Assembly: GCA_964616275.1 (NCBI GenBank)
Contig: CAZTUL010000025.1
Span: forward strand, 1 to 29,307
Reading direction: 5' to 3'
Length of the DNA: 29,307 bases
Source of the DNA: CAYZJV01 sp964616275
Lineage (GTDB): Bacteria; Spirochaetota; Spirochaetia; Sphaerochaetales; Sphaerochaetaceae
The position numbers were made by a program, and so were the translations under genes. The notes beneath the pieces are model-generated. The model worked only from the letters and a program-made list of their open reading frames with translations. It was not told where the DNA came from and ran no database searches. Shown here piece after piece: positions 1 through 7,915 of the stretch. Every line of letters starts with the position of its first letter. Position 1 is the stretch's first letter.

Positions 1-613
1 ATTCTTGGATGGACTAGCCTCGAAAGGGTTAATTGGTCTAGCGTTCTGGGAAAATGGATTCCGACAAATTACTAACAATGTAAGACCTATTACTACTCCC
101 GAGGATTTACAGGGAATTAAACTTCGTGTTCAGCAAAATCAGCTCCATATTCAATATTTTAGTTCACTAGGCGCAAATCCTACACCATTAGCTTTTACTG
201 AAATATATAATTCTCTTGCAACTAAAGTTGTTGATGGTCAAGAGAATCCATTTTCATTAATTGCTACAAATAAATTTTATGAACAGCAAAAATATGTTTC
301 ACAATCAGATCACGTCTATTCAGCGGTTCCAGTTTATTTTTCAGAAAAAAAATGGAATAGCTTTCCTGAAGACATTCAGAAACTCATCAAGGATACAGTT
401 TATGACTTGAGAATTTGGCAAAGAAATCGTGGGCGCGAGCTCCAGGGTGAATATATCTCTGAAATTGCAAATCAATCTGAAGTAACTGTCCTTACAGACA
501 ATCAGAAAGCTGAGTTCCAAAAACGAGCTCAAGGAGCATACGATTGGGCGGCTAAAGAATATGGCTCAGCCTATAGTGACCTTTTAGAGAAAGTTCTCGA
601 AGCTGCTAAATAG
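1..613 (+). CDS. dctP: TRAP transporter solute-binding protein, DctP family (3' part)
   Basis: Periplasmic binding protein that captures an organic acid and hands it to the DctQM permease. Only the C-terminal ~203 residues lie in the window; the gene enters from the left edge, so the N-terminal signal peptide is not visible. Family hallmarks are the LRV motif (Arg codon 125-127, expected to bind the substrate carboxylate), GANPTPLAFTEIY, and VVDGQENP followed by FYEQQKYVS. These are typical of the DctP/SBP_bac_7 family. It lies upstream of dctQ and dctM on the same strand, separated by 71 nt containing a strong hairpin. Substrate cannot be read from sequence; the downstream dehydrogenase and aldolase suggest a sugar acid or hydroxy acid (inference). 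Confidence 0.93.
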   Translation, partial: FLDGLASKGLIGLAFWENGFRQITNNVRPITTPEDLQGIKLRVQQNQLHIQYFSSLGANPTPLAFTEIYNSLATKVVDGQENPFSLIATNKFYEQQKYVSQSDHVYSAVPVYFSEKKWNSFPEDIQKLIKDTVYDLRIWQRNRGRELQGEYISEIANQSEVTVLTDNQKAEFQKRAQGAYDWAAKEYGSAYSDLLEKVLEAAK

Positions 614-631
614 TAGTTACAATATTATCAT

Positions 632-660
632 TGCAGGATTGCACTTGATGCAATCCTGCA
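632..660 (+). terminator. Perfect 12-bp hairpin between dctP and dctQ
   Basis: TGCAGGATTGCA (632-643) and TGCAATCCTGCA (649-660) are perfect reverse complements around a 5-nt loop (CTTGA). It starts 18 nt after the dctP stop and ends 10 nt before the dctQ Shine-Dalgarno. No T-run follows. In transporter operons such hairpins often stabilise the 3' end of the abundant binding-protein mRNA or partly terminate before the permease genes; that role is inferred here. Confidence 0.7.
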
Positions 661-684
661 TAACTCTCATAAGGAGTTTCATTC

Positions 685-1191
685 ATGAAGACTTTACTCA
701 AGCTATTTGGAAGGATAGAAATATCAATTCTTTTAATTTGTGGATTATCTGCAACTATTATAATGTTTGGAAATGCAGTTGGTAGATATGTTTTTGGAAC
801 TTCATTTTCATGGGCTGAAGAAGTTGTACGTATCTTGTTTGTTTGGTCAATGTTTTTGGCGATTACTACAGGCTTTATAAGAAATCAACACATTGGATTT
901 CAGTCTCTAATTGAAAAACATCCAATAATCCAATTTTTAAGTACTTTAATCTATGGCGTAATCCTTGTGTTTGTTGGATTTGTGATAACAGTATATGGGT
1001 ATAGATATAATGTGATGATAGGATCGGTTCCATTAGCTGGAACTAACTGGCCAACTAGTTTATTCCTCCTCCCCGGAATTTTCTCAGGTGTAGCTTGGAT
1101 GGGTATCGGAGTTTATACTCTGTTAACAACATTTCGTAATCATTTTTCTAAACATAATTTAGAATTAAAAACCAAAAACAAAGGACATTAA
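685..1191 (+). CDS. dctQ: TRAP transporter small permease, DctQ family
   Basis: Small membrane subunit (168 aa) of a tripartite ATP-independent periplasmic transporter. It pairs with DctM in the inner membrane and helps dock the binding protein. Four hydrophobic segments are visible (about residues 12-34, 48-66, 85-107 and 124-147). The family signature is present around GNAVGRYVF and FSWAEEVVRILFVW (residues 29-54), with the conserved Glu pair in the second helix. The start ATG has AAGGAG (671-676) 8 nt upstream. The stop codon is 2 nt before the dctM ATG, so the two are almost certainly translated from one message. Confidence 0.93.
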   Translation: MKTLLKLFGRIEISILLICGLSATIIMFGNAVGRYVFGTSFSWAEEVVRILFVWSMFLAITTGFIRNQHIGFQSLIEKHPIIQFLSTLIYGVILVFVGFVITVYGYRYNVMIGSVPLAGTNWPTSLFLLPGIFSGVAWMGIGVYTLLTTFRNHFSKHNLELKTKNKGH

Positions 1192-1193
1192 TT

Positions 1194-2474
1194 ATGGATA
1201 CTCTTTTTCTCTACTTTGGATTATTTGGTGTATTTTTTGTCATCGGGATACCAATAGTACTTGCTTTAGCAGTTGCAGCAATTGTCATGTTGATTATGAA
1301 TAATATGGATCTCATTATTTTTGCCCAAAAGTTTGTCCTTTCTGTAGATAATTTTGGACTTGTTGCAATGCTTTTCTTCATTTTGGCCGGTGAGATTATG
1401 AATAGTGGAGGAATGACTCGACGAATTATTGCTGGTGTTTCGAAATTAGTAAAAGGAATTCCGGGAGGACTTGCAATAATTGCAATAATATCATGTGCTC
1501 TATTTGCAGCTATTAATGGATCTGCAATCGCGACTGCAATAGCAATAGGCTCTATTTTGTATCCAGCGATGGTGAAGCAGGGTTACAGTAAAGCCTTTTC
1601 TGCTGCTGTTATTGCTGCTGGTGGTGTAATTGGCCCAATTATCCCTCCATCGATACCAATGATTGTGTATGGATCAACCACAGGAGATTCTATTGGTGCG
1701 CTTTTTTCAGGGGGTATAGTTCTTGGAATATTAATTGCGATTGGAGAATGCTTTGTTGCATATCTTATTTCCAGGAAACGTGGATATGGGATGAATACTG
1801 ATCAAATTGATTTTGGTGATACCAAAGGAATTATTTGGGCTTTAATTTTTCCTGTTATCATTTTTACTAGTATTGTAGCAGGCGTAATGACTGCCAATGA
1901 GACAAGTGCTTTCGCTGTAGTATATTCATGGTTTGTTGGGACATTTATCTATAAGGAATTTAAATTTAGGAACTTGCCTGGAATTATTAGACGTGCTATG
2001 GCAAGTTCTGGAATGGTTATGGGAATTGTCGGAGCAGCTACAGCTGTTGCTTGGGTTCTGACTTATGAGCGTGTCCCACAGCAAGTTACAGAAGCTATGG
2101 TTAGCGGTATTGGCTCAACCGGCGTTTTTATGATTGTTTCCTTTTTAATCTTACTCATTATCGGGATGATTATGGATTTAACCCCAGCCATACTCATACT
2201 CACTCCAATATTTATGGGACCGGTTGTTGCCTTTGGCGTTGATCCAATCTATTTCGGCGTCTTTTTTTGTAGTGTTCTCACTGCTGGATTGGTAACACCA
2301 CCTGTTGGGACACTGATATATACCGGATGCTCAACATCAGGAGAGAATTTTAGTCAAGTAGTAAAAGCTTTATTCCCTTTTATGTGCGTAATTTATCTTG
2401 CTCTATTTTTCACTGCATTATTCCCAGACATAATTACATTTTTACCAAAAAATATTTTCCACTTATATAAATAG
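1194..2474 (+). CDS. dctM: TRAP transporter large permease, DctM family
   Basis: Large membrane subunit (426 aa, normal for the family) that forms the transport path and couples uptake to Na+ or H+ in this family. It has about 11-12 hydrophobic segments. Diagnostic motifs are INGSAIATAIAIGSI (near residues 108-122), GGVIGPIIPPSIPMIVYG (near 143-160) and the C-terminal repeat GLVTPPVGTLIYTG. An AAGGA ribosome site (1181-1185) lies inside the dctQ 3' end. Base composition is clearly AT-rich, about one third G+C in a sampled line, compared with about 50% in a sampled line of the phosphoglucomutase gene. Confidence 0.95.
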   Translation: MDTLFLYFGLFGVFFVIGIPIVLALAVAAIVMLIMNNMDLIIFAQKFVLSVDNFGLVAMLFFILAGEIMNSGGMTRRIIAGVSKLVKGIPGGLAIIAIISCALFAAINGSAIATAIAIGSILYPAMVKQGYSKAFSAAVIAAGGVIGPIIPPSIPMIVYGSTTGDSIGALFSGGIVLGILIAIGECFVAYLISRKRGYGMNTDQIDFGDTKGIIWALIFPVIIFTSIVAGVMTANETSAFAVVYSWFVGTFIYKEFKFRNLPGIIRRAMASSGMVMGIVGAATAVAWVLTYERVPQQVTEAMVSGIGSTGVFMIVSFLILLIIGMIMDLTPAILILTPIFMGPVVAFGVDPIYFGVFFCSVLTAGLVTPPVGTLIYTGCSTSGENFSQVVKALFPFMCVIYLALFFTALFPDIITFLPKNIFHLYK

Positions 2475-2595
2475 AAATTTGAAGTGTGCTATTCGGTTGA
2501 GAAATTCTATTAGACAAAGCGAAACTATTATAGAAATGTTTTTCAAAGGAATAGAATTATGAGGAACTATAACTAATTAAATATAAGGTAAAAAA

Positions 2596-3561
2596 ATGAG
2601 TATGAATATTCTTGTAACATCAAAGTCTTTCGGGAAAATTGATTCGAAAGCATTAAGAATGCTAGAGGAACATGGCTTCTCCATAACTTTCTTGAACAGC
2701 GAAAAAATGACCAGTAAATTAATTGCTGAAAATATTAAAGATATTGACTGTCTAATTGTTGGGAATGACCCTGTTGGCTTTGAGGTTTTTGAATCTGCAA
2801 ATAAATTGAAATTAATTCATATGCATGGCACTGGCTTAGATGGTATTGATATTGAGTTAGCTTCAAAACATAAGGTACTTGTAGCGAATGTAATAGGAGC
2901 CAATAAAAATGCAGTAGCAGAAATGACATTAGCACTCATGCTTACTGTTGGAAGAAGAATCGATACACATATTCAATGGTTGCGAGAAGGATTTTGGAAA
3001 AGGAAACCAGGAAATGAAGTCTCCTATAAGACTGTCGGAATTATTGGGTTGGGGAACATTGGTAAACGATTAGTAGAATTGCTTCTTGGCTTTAACGTTC
3101 ATGTAGTAGGCTATGATCCTGTAAAAGATATTTCATGGGCAGCTAGTCATGACGTGTATTTAGCCTCTTGTACTGATGAAGTTTTTGCTTGTTCTGATTT
3201 TCTAGTGCTATCGCTTCCGTATACAAAAGAAACAGAACATATAGTATGCGAAAGAACTCTTTCGTTGATGAAACCCACTGCCTATTTAATAAATACAGCT
3301 CGAGGTGGTTTAGTCGATGAAGAAGCCCTTGCTGAGGCGATACAAACAGGAGTTATTGCAGGAGCTGCAATTGATACGTTTAAGTTTGAACCTCCTGATA
3401 GGAAGAGCAATATTTTAGCAGCTGATATTGTTGCGACTCCTCATATTTCGGCAACTTCTATCGAAACTAGTTCGTATGTTTCTATGATTGTGTCTCAACA
3501 AATTGTCGACATCCTCTGTCATGGAAAATCGACTCTCGCAGTGAATTGGGAAAGTTTATAG
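2596..3561 (+). CDS. D-2-hydroxyacid dehydrogenase (SerA/D-isomer-specific family)
   Basis: NAD-dependent oxidoreductase of 321 aa that interconverts a D-2-hydroxy acid and a 2-oxo acid in the cytoplasm. The Rossmann motif GLGNIG occupies residues 151-156, with Asp174 (VGYDP) at the end of the second strand positioned for NAD rather than NADP. The catalytic set is complete: Arg236 (NTARGGLVDEEAL), Glu265 (FKFEPPD) and His283 (TPHISATS). It lacks the ACT domain of long SerA proteins, so a catabolic role is more likely than serine synthesis. It follows dctM by 121 nt and precedes an aldolase gene; the set resembles a sugar-acid pathway. A TAAGG ribosome site lies about 9 nt before the ATG. Exact substrate unknown. 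Confidence 0.9.
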   Translation: MSMNILVTSKSFGKIDSKALRMLEEHGFSITFLNSEKMTSKLIAENIKDIDCLIVGNDPVGFEVFESANKLKLIHMHGTGLDGIDIELASKHKVLVANVIGANKNAVAEMTLALMLTVGRRIDTHIQWLREGFWKRKPGNEVSYKTVGIIGLGNIGKRLVELLLGFNVHVVGYDPVKDISWAASHDVYLASCTDEVFACSDFLVLSLPYTKETEHIVCERTLSLMKPTAYLINTARGGLVDEEALAEAIQTGVIAGAAIDTFKFEPPDRKSNILAADIVATPHISATSIETSSYVSMIVSQQIVDILCHGKSTLAVNWESL

Positions 3562-3605
3562 TTAAGTGATTAAGTAAATAGTCAAATGTACTGTAAAAAA
3601 ACAAG

Positions 3606-3625
3606 AATCTCAAATAGATGAGATT
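3606..3625 (+). repeat. Small 7-bp hairpin upstream of the aldolase gene
   Basis: AATCTCA (3606-3612) pairs with TGAGATT (3619-3625) around a 6-nt loop. It lies 44 nt after the dehydrogenase stop and about 20 nt before the ribosome site of the next gene. It could modulate expression of the aldolase or be fortuitous in AT-rich DNA. Confidence 0.35.
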
Positions 3626-3659
3626 ATAGTTAAAAAAATCTAATAGAGAGGTAAATATT

Positions 3660-4580
3660 ATGATTACAGGTTCTCTTGTTCCAAACATTACTATGTTTAA
3701 TCAGGATGGTACATTGGATCTCGGTCTTACCGAGTGGCATATGCGATGGATGTTCGATCACGGAGTTGATGGTTTATTTTTAACAGGTTCGTACGGTGCA
3801 GGACCTTTGATGACAAATGAAGAGCGCGTTGAAATTTTCAAGCTTGCGAAAAAAGTGACCAAAGACTATGCGGGTAAAACACTTATTGCTCATGTTGGAT
3901 GTATAGACACAGTCAACACAGTCAGACTGGCGATTGCAGCACAAGATGCTGGAATGGATGCGTTGGGAGCAGTTCCACCATTCTATTACAAACATGATGA
4001 TTCAGTGATTATCCAGTACTACAAAGAGATTATTGAAGCGGTGGATGTTCCTGTGTTTGCTTACAATAATCCAGGTACATCTCGATACACATTCTCTGTT
4101 TCTGTTGTTGAAAAACTACAATCTATGGGGTTAAAAGGACTAAAAGATAGTCCACTTCAAGTAGGGTTTCTTTCGTCTGTGGCCTACAAAATGCAGTTGG
4201 CAAAAAAAGACTTCCAAGTTATTTTGGGCACATCAACAGGATGGTTCCCATTCTATCACATGGGAGTACGAGCCGCTATCGCCGGTATGAATAACTGGGC
4301 TCCAGAGATTATGACGCTATTAGTTAGTGCTACAGAATCAGAAGATTGGGACACGGCTCACAAAGCATATGTCGTCATGATGGATTTGAGTAAAAAAATG
4401 CATTTCACTGACAGTACAATTGTTTCACATATGGCTTTGAAGGCTCGTGGATATGAAGCTGGATTTCCAAGAAAACCTATGCTTCTACCTGAATCAGATG
4501 ATAAAACTTATGAACAGATTCTCAACTGGATTAAAGATGCTTTTGCCACATTAGATATTGAATTCTCCCTAGGGCAGTAA
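3660..4580 (+). CDS. Dihydrodipicolinate synthase/N-acetylneuraminate lyase family aldolase
   Basis: Class I Schiff-base aldolase or synthase of 306 aa with a (beta/alpha)8 fold, acting on a pyruvate-type substrate. The Schiff-base lysine is Lys162 (GLKGLKDSP) and the catalytic tyrosine is Tyr135 (VFAYNNP), matching the spacing in DapA (Lys161 and Tyr133 in E. coli). The active-site GTTGE segment of DapA is replaced by GSYGAGP (residues 43-49), so Ser44-Tyr45 stand in for Thr44-Thr45 and the Glu is missing. This argues against lysine biosynthesis and for a catabolic aldolase or dehydratase for a sugar acid. AGAGAGG (about 3645-3651) serves as ribosome site. Together with the TRAP genes and the dehydrogenase it forms one functional cluster. 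Confidence 0.88.
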   Translation: MITGSLVPNITMFNQDGTLDLGLTEWHMRWMFDHGVDGLFLTGSYGAGPLMTNEERVEIFKLAKKVTKDYAGKTLIAHVGCIDTVNTVRLAIAAQDAGMDALGAVPPFYYKHDDSVIIQYYKEIIEAVDVPVFAYNNPGTSRYTFSVSVVEKLQSMGLKGLKDSPLQVGFLSSVAYKMQLAKKDFQVILGTSTGWFPFYHMGVRAAIAGMNNWAPEIMTLLVSATESEDWDTAHKAYVVMMDLSKKMHFTDSTIVSHMALKARGYEAGFPRKPMLLPESDDKTYEQILNWIKDAFATLDIEFSLGQ

Positions 4581-4596
4581 ATTAGAATTGTTTTTT

Positions 4597-4630
4597 GTAA
4601 AGCATGATTGTTATAACAATCATGCTTTAC
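4597..4630 (+). terminator. Perfect 34-nt palindrome after the aldolase gene
   Basis: The two 17-nt halves (4597-4613 and 4614-4630) are exact reverse complements, giving a stem of about 15 bp with a tight loop. It begins 16 nt after the aldolase stop and closes the TRAP cluster. A six-T run lies just before it, not after it, so it is not a classical + strand intrinsic terminator. A factor-assisted terminator, mRNA 3'-end stabiliser or operator are all possible. Confidence 0.65.
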
Positions 4631-4679
4631 CTATTATCTAACTGTAAAATTGACTAGAAAATCTAAAAAGACTTTTTTG

Positions 4680-4714
4680 TAGACATCACCTAGTGTCCAC
4701 GGTATGCTGAGTAC
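4680..4714 (+). promoter_or_regulatory. Promoter implying a leaderless mRNA for the beta-CASP gene
   Basis: TAGACA (4680-4685), a 17-nt spacer and TATGCT (4703-4708) resemble a sigma-70 promoter. Only 6 nt separate the -10 box from the ATG at 4715, so transcription would start at or next to the A of the start codon. No Shine-Dalgarno is visible. Confidence 0.5.
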
Positions 4715-6394
4715 ATGAAGTTGACATTTTTTGGCGGTGCAAGAACCGTTACGGGTAGTAGTACCCTTGTTGAGTGTGCTGGGAAACGGTTGCTGGTAGA
4801 CTGTGGACTACCACAAGGAAATGATGAAAAAAAGCTCGGTATGGATTTGCCTTTCCGTGCAACAGAAATTGACTATGTTCTTCTCACACATGCTCACATT
4901 GACCACTCAGGTCGTATCCCATTATTGGTTCGGGATGGGTTTAGGGGAACTATTCATAGTACAGAGGCAACCGCGGATCTCTGTTCTATTATGCTTGCTG
5001 ATTCTGGTCATATTCAAGAAATGGAGACTGAGTGGGTAAATCGAAAACGTCGTCGTGCAGGGAAAAAGGAGATTGAACCGCTCTATACAGTAGATGATGC
5101 CCAAAAAGCCATGGAACTCTTTTCCGGACATCCATATAATATGCGATTTACCGTCGATGAAGGAGTAGAGCTCGAATTCATTGATGCCGGACACCTATTA
5201 GGATCCTCAAGTATTCAATTATGGCTTACAGAGGGAACAGAAACACGCCACCTCGTTTTTAGCGGCGATATTGGAAATCTTGACCAGCCCATAATCAATG
5301 ATCCCATGTATATTAAAGAGGCTGATTTTGTAATCATGGAATCAACCTACGGAGATAGACTTCATAAGGAACCGGAACATAAAACACAGCGGGTGTCGAC
5401 TCGGGAACGATCTAAGGAACTAGCTGAAATAATTAGAGAAACTTTTCTAAGGGGCGGCAATGTAATAATCCCATCATTTGCTGTAGGTCGAACGCAGGAG
5501 TTATTGTATCTACTCAGATATATCATTACGCATAAAATGCTCCCAGACATTCCATATATTCCGGTCTTTCTCGATAGTCCTTTGGCAATCGAAGCTACAA
5601 AAGTTTTTTCAAGAAATATTGAAGGGTATTTTGATGATGAGGCAATGGAGTTAGTTCATCAGGGCCATAATCCGCTTATGTTTGATTCTCTGACTACCAC
5701 TGTCACTGCCGATGAATCCCGTGAGCTCAATAAGCGAGAGGGAAGTGCGGTAATAATAAGCTCAAGTGGAATGTGTGAAGCTGGTCGAATAAAACACCAC
5801 CTTAAGCATAATCTCTGGCGAAGGGAAAGTACTATTGTATTTTGTGGTTATCAGGCAAATGGTACACTCGGCCGATCAATACTCGACGGTGCCGAAAAAG
5901 TAACAATTTTTGGTGAGCACATTGATATTCGTGCATCAATTCGGAGACTGGAAGGAATCAGTGGACATGCTGATCAGAAGGGACTTGTTACATGGTTGAG
6001 CAGTTTTGGAAAAGCCCCTAAGCATGTTTTTGTGGTACATGGAGATGAAGAAGTTGCACAATATTTTGCAGGTATGATTTCGTCCGAGTTATCTCTTTCT
6101 GCTTGGGCTCCTGCGCCCCAAGAAAGTTTTGATTTGTTAGAAGAACGTCTGCCGATTGCGAAATCAGAAAAACTAAGAGCTTCGGGAATTAACGATTTGA
6201 AGATAGCTCTCGAGCACTTGGAAGTGGTGTTAAAGGGAATTCAGTCTGTTGCCCAACGTATGCAAAGCCATGGAGATGAGGTGTTTAAAGATCCAACCTC
6301 ACGAGATGGTGAACGTCTTGCTAATGCTATTATGCGATTTTCTGAAGATATGGAAATGTTGCGAACCAGATGGGATGCAAATTCAAAAGAATAG
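4715..6394 (+). CDS. Beta-CASP metallo-beta-lactamase fold RNase-like protein
   Basis: Predicted zinc-dependent ribonuclease of the CPSF/Cft2-like beta-CASP group, cytoplasmic, 559 aa. Metal ligands are His59-x-His61-x-Asp63-His64 (THAHIDHSGR), His160 (DAGHLLGSS), Asp185 (FSGDIGN), with His418 (ISGHAD) and His442 (VVHGDEE) as beta-CASP motif histidines. Other marks are MESTYGDRLH, IIPSFAVGRTQELLYLL and SSSGMCEAGRIKHHL. The catalytic region ends near residue 460. The last ~90 residues are a mainly helical, charged extension not usual in the ~460-aa relatives. It lacks the RNase J C-terminal layout. Convergent with the TauE gene, with 8 nt between stops. RNA processing role is family knowledge; the substrate is unknown. 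Confidence 0.9.
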   Translation: MKLTFFGGARTVTGSSTLVECAGKRLLVDCGLPQGNDEKKLGMDLPFRATEIDYVLLTHAHIDHSGRIPLLVRDGFRGTIHSTEATADLCSIMLADSGHIQEMETEWVNRKRRRAGKKEIEPLYTVDDAQKAMELFSGHPYNMRFTVDEGVELEFIDAGHLLGSSSIQLWLTEGTETRHLVFSGDIGNLDQPIINDPMYIKEADFVIMESTYGDRLHKEPEHKTQRVSTRERSKELAEIIRETFLRGGNVIIPSFAVGRTQELLYLLRYIITHKMLPDIPYIPVFLDSPLAIEATKVFSRNIEGYFDDEAMELVHQGHNPLMFDSLTTTVTADESRELNKREGSAVIISSSGMCEAGRIKHHLKHNLWRRESTIVFCGYQANGTLGRSILDGAEKVTIFGEHIDIRASIRRLEGISGHADQKGLVTWLSSFGKAPKHVFVVHGDEEVAQYFAGMISSELSLSAWAPAPQESFDLLEERLPIAKSEKLRASGINDLKIALEHLEVVLKGIQSVAQRMQSHGDEVFKDPTSRDGERLANAIMRFSEDMEMLRTRWDANSKE

Positions 6395-6402
6395 AGCTGT
6401 AC

Positions 6403-7134
6403 TTATAAAAGTTGCTGCACAATTATCACAAGACCTGAAATTCCTACAAATCCATAAATTAATTTTTTCAGTAATGCATGCGGGACGTGATTAAATACCT
6501 TTAATCCGAGAATAGTACCAGTGGCAATACCAATCCATCCCAAGACAATGAGTGGAATTTCTGCAACGGTGAGTGCACCGTATCCTGTTCGAATTATTAT
6601 GGTACTGATATTTGAAATCAGAAAATAGCATTGAATTGTTGCAAGGTACGCTCTTTTCTCTAGTTGTGCTCCAAGGAGATATATTGCAACTGGTGGACCT
6701 CCAATACCGAAAAATCCATTGCCGGTTCCTGCAATCAAACCCAAAGACATTCCAGAGGCTATTGAGGGTCGAATTGTGATTCGTTCACTATACCGTACTG
6801 TGAAGATGCTAATAACAATTAATGCACCACCGAGAATTATCTGTAGACTCGCTTGAGGTAATTTTACTGAACTTAAAGTTACAAGGATTCCAGCAATGAG
6901 AGAGACCGCCAACATGGGAGTAAGTATTTTCCATTTTATGTAGCGAAAATATTTTATCGTTAAAAATGTTGTACTCGCCATCGCGATTACCTGACATAAT
7001 GCTACAGCAGTATTGAATGGAAACAGTACTGGCAAAAAAATCATAGCCAGAACCGGAAATCCAAAGCCGATGATTGTCTGAAGGAAAGCACCCGTGATTG
7101 CAATAAGAAATAGGACGATACTCATAGTTATCAT
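6403..7134 (-). CDS. TauE/SafE family membrane permease
   Basis: Integral membrane protein of 243 aa with about eight hydrophobic helices. The family signature is the glycine-rich turn GLIAGTGNGFFGIGGPPVAIYLLG in its second half, paired with TGAFLQTIIGFGFPV near the N-terminus. Members export or import small anions such as sulfite, sulfoacetate or other organosulfur compounds; the substrate here cannot be assigned. No Shine-Dalgarno precedes the ATG; an extended -10 sits 6 nt upstream. Confidence 0.88.
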   Translation of the reverse strand: MITMSIVLFLIAITGAFLQTIIGFGFPVLAMIFLPVLFPFNTAVALCQVIAMASTTFLTIKYFRYIKWKILTPMLAVSLIAGILVTLSSVKLPQASLQIILGGALIVISIFTVRYSERITIRPSIASGMSLGLIAGTGNGFFGIGGPPVAIYLLGAQLEKRAYLATIQCYFLISNISTIIIRTGYGALTVAEIPLIVLGWIGIATGTILGLKVFNHVPHALLKKLIYGFVGISGLVIIVQQLL

Positions 7135-7140
7135 GCGACT

Positions 7141-7149
7141 ATCATAGCA
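7141..7149 (-). promoter_or_regulatory. Extended -10 immediately upstream of the TauE start
   Basis: Read on the - strand, TGCTATGAT forms an extended -10 element (TGn followed by TATGAT). It ends 6 nt before the ATG at 7134. No good -35 box is seen at the right distance, which suits an extended -10 promoter. The mRNA would be leaderless. Confidence 0.45.
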
Positions 7150-7213
7150 GAGAGTTCGTTTACATGGTATTATTTTTCTTGTACTTTACATCACTGCTGA
7201 GGAGGCGACACAC

Positions 7214-7915
7214 ATGAAAATTCTAGCTATAGGGGCACATCCTGATGATGTAGAAATCTGCTGTTTCGGTACATTGGCACGTTGTGTCAGTCGTGGGGAT
7301 TCAGTGGTAGTGTGTTCTGTTACAAATGGAAACCAAGGTCATTCAACGATTGCCCCTGAACAGTTGCGGATGGTTCGTATGGCAGAGGCGGCAAAGGCCT
7401 CTGCTACTATAGGAGCATCTTATTGTACCTTGGATGTCGATGATATGAATCTTAATCACACAAATAGCGATGTGCGGCTCCGAATGACAGAACTTATAAG
7501 ATCGGTACAACCTGATGTGCTCATGACGCATGATTCAGATGATTATCATCCTGATCATAATGAAACATATGAACTCGTCAAGTATTCTCTAATCCAATCA
7601 ACACTCGTACACTGTAAAACTGAGAGTGCTCCACTTAACAAATCAATTACTCTCTACCACATGGACAAAGTTGGTGGCGGTTTATTTATCCCTACAGAAT
7701 ATGTAGATATTACTGAAACATTTTCACTTAAGATGAAGGCATTAGAGAGTCATGTGAGTCAACTAAATTACCTAGAGAAGAATATGCAGATACCGCTTTT
7801 ATTTGCTACAGAGACACTTTCAGCATATCGTGGATTGCAATGTTCAACACGTTATGCAGAGGCTTTTCGTGTGTCATATACAAGACCTGTTCCAACGACT
7901 CGCATCCTTCCTTAA
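7214..7915 (+). CDS. PIG-L/LmbE family deacetylase
   Basis: Zinc-dependent N-deacetylase family protein of 233 aa, cytoplasmic. The metal-binding AHPDD motif lies at residues 8-12 and the second motif HPDH at residues 112-115 (DDYHPDHNE). Relatives remove acetyl groups from GlcNAc-linked small molecules (BshB, MshB) or glycolipids (PIG-L); no second bacillithiol gene is in the window, so the substrate is open. It has a strong ribosome site, GAGGAGG within 7198-7204 region, about 8-9 nt before the ATG, unlike several neighbours. Its TAA overlaps the stop of the convergent DUF72 gene within a shared TTAA. Confidence 0.88.
   Translation: MKILAIGAHPDDVEICCFGTLARCVSRGDSVVVCSVTNGNQGHSTIAPEQLRMVRMAEAAKASATIGASYCTLDVDDMNLNHTNSDVRLRMTELIRSVQPDVLMTHDSDDYHPDHNETYELVKYSLIQSTLVHCKTESAPLNKSITLYHMDKVGGGLFIPTEYVDITETFSLKMKALESHVSQLNYLEKNMQIPLLFATETLSAYRGLQCSTRYAEAFRVSYTRPVPTTRILP

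Noticed and set aside
3660..4580. Assignment of the aldolase as lysine-biosynthetic DapA
   Set aside because: The GTTGE loop is replaced by GSYGAGP and the gene sits with a TRAP transporter and a dehydrogenase, not lysine genes.
4590..4630. Classical intrinsic terminator at the 34-nt palindrome
   Set aside because: The T-run precedes the palindrome on the + strand, and no T-run follows on either strand in the needed position, so it is listed as a U-less hairpin.
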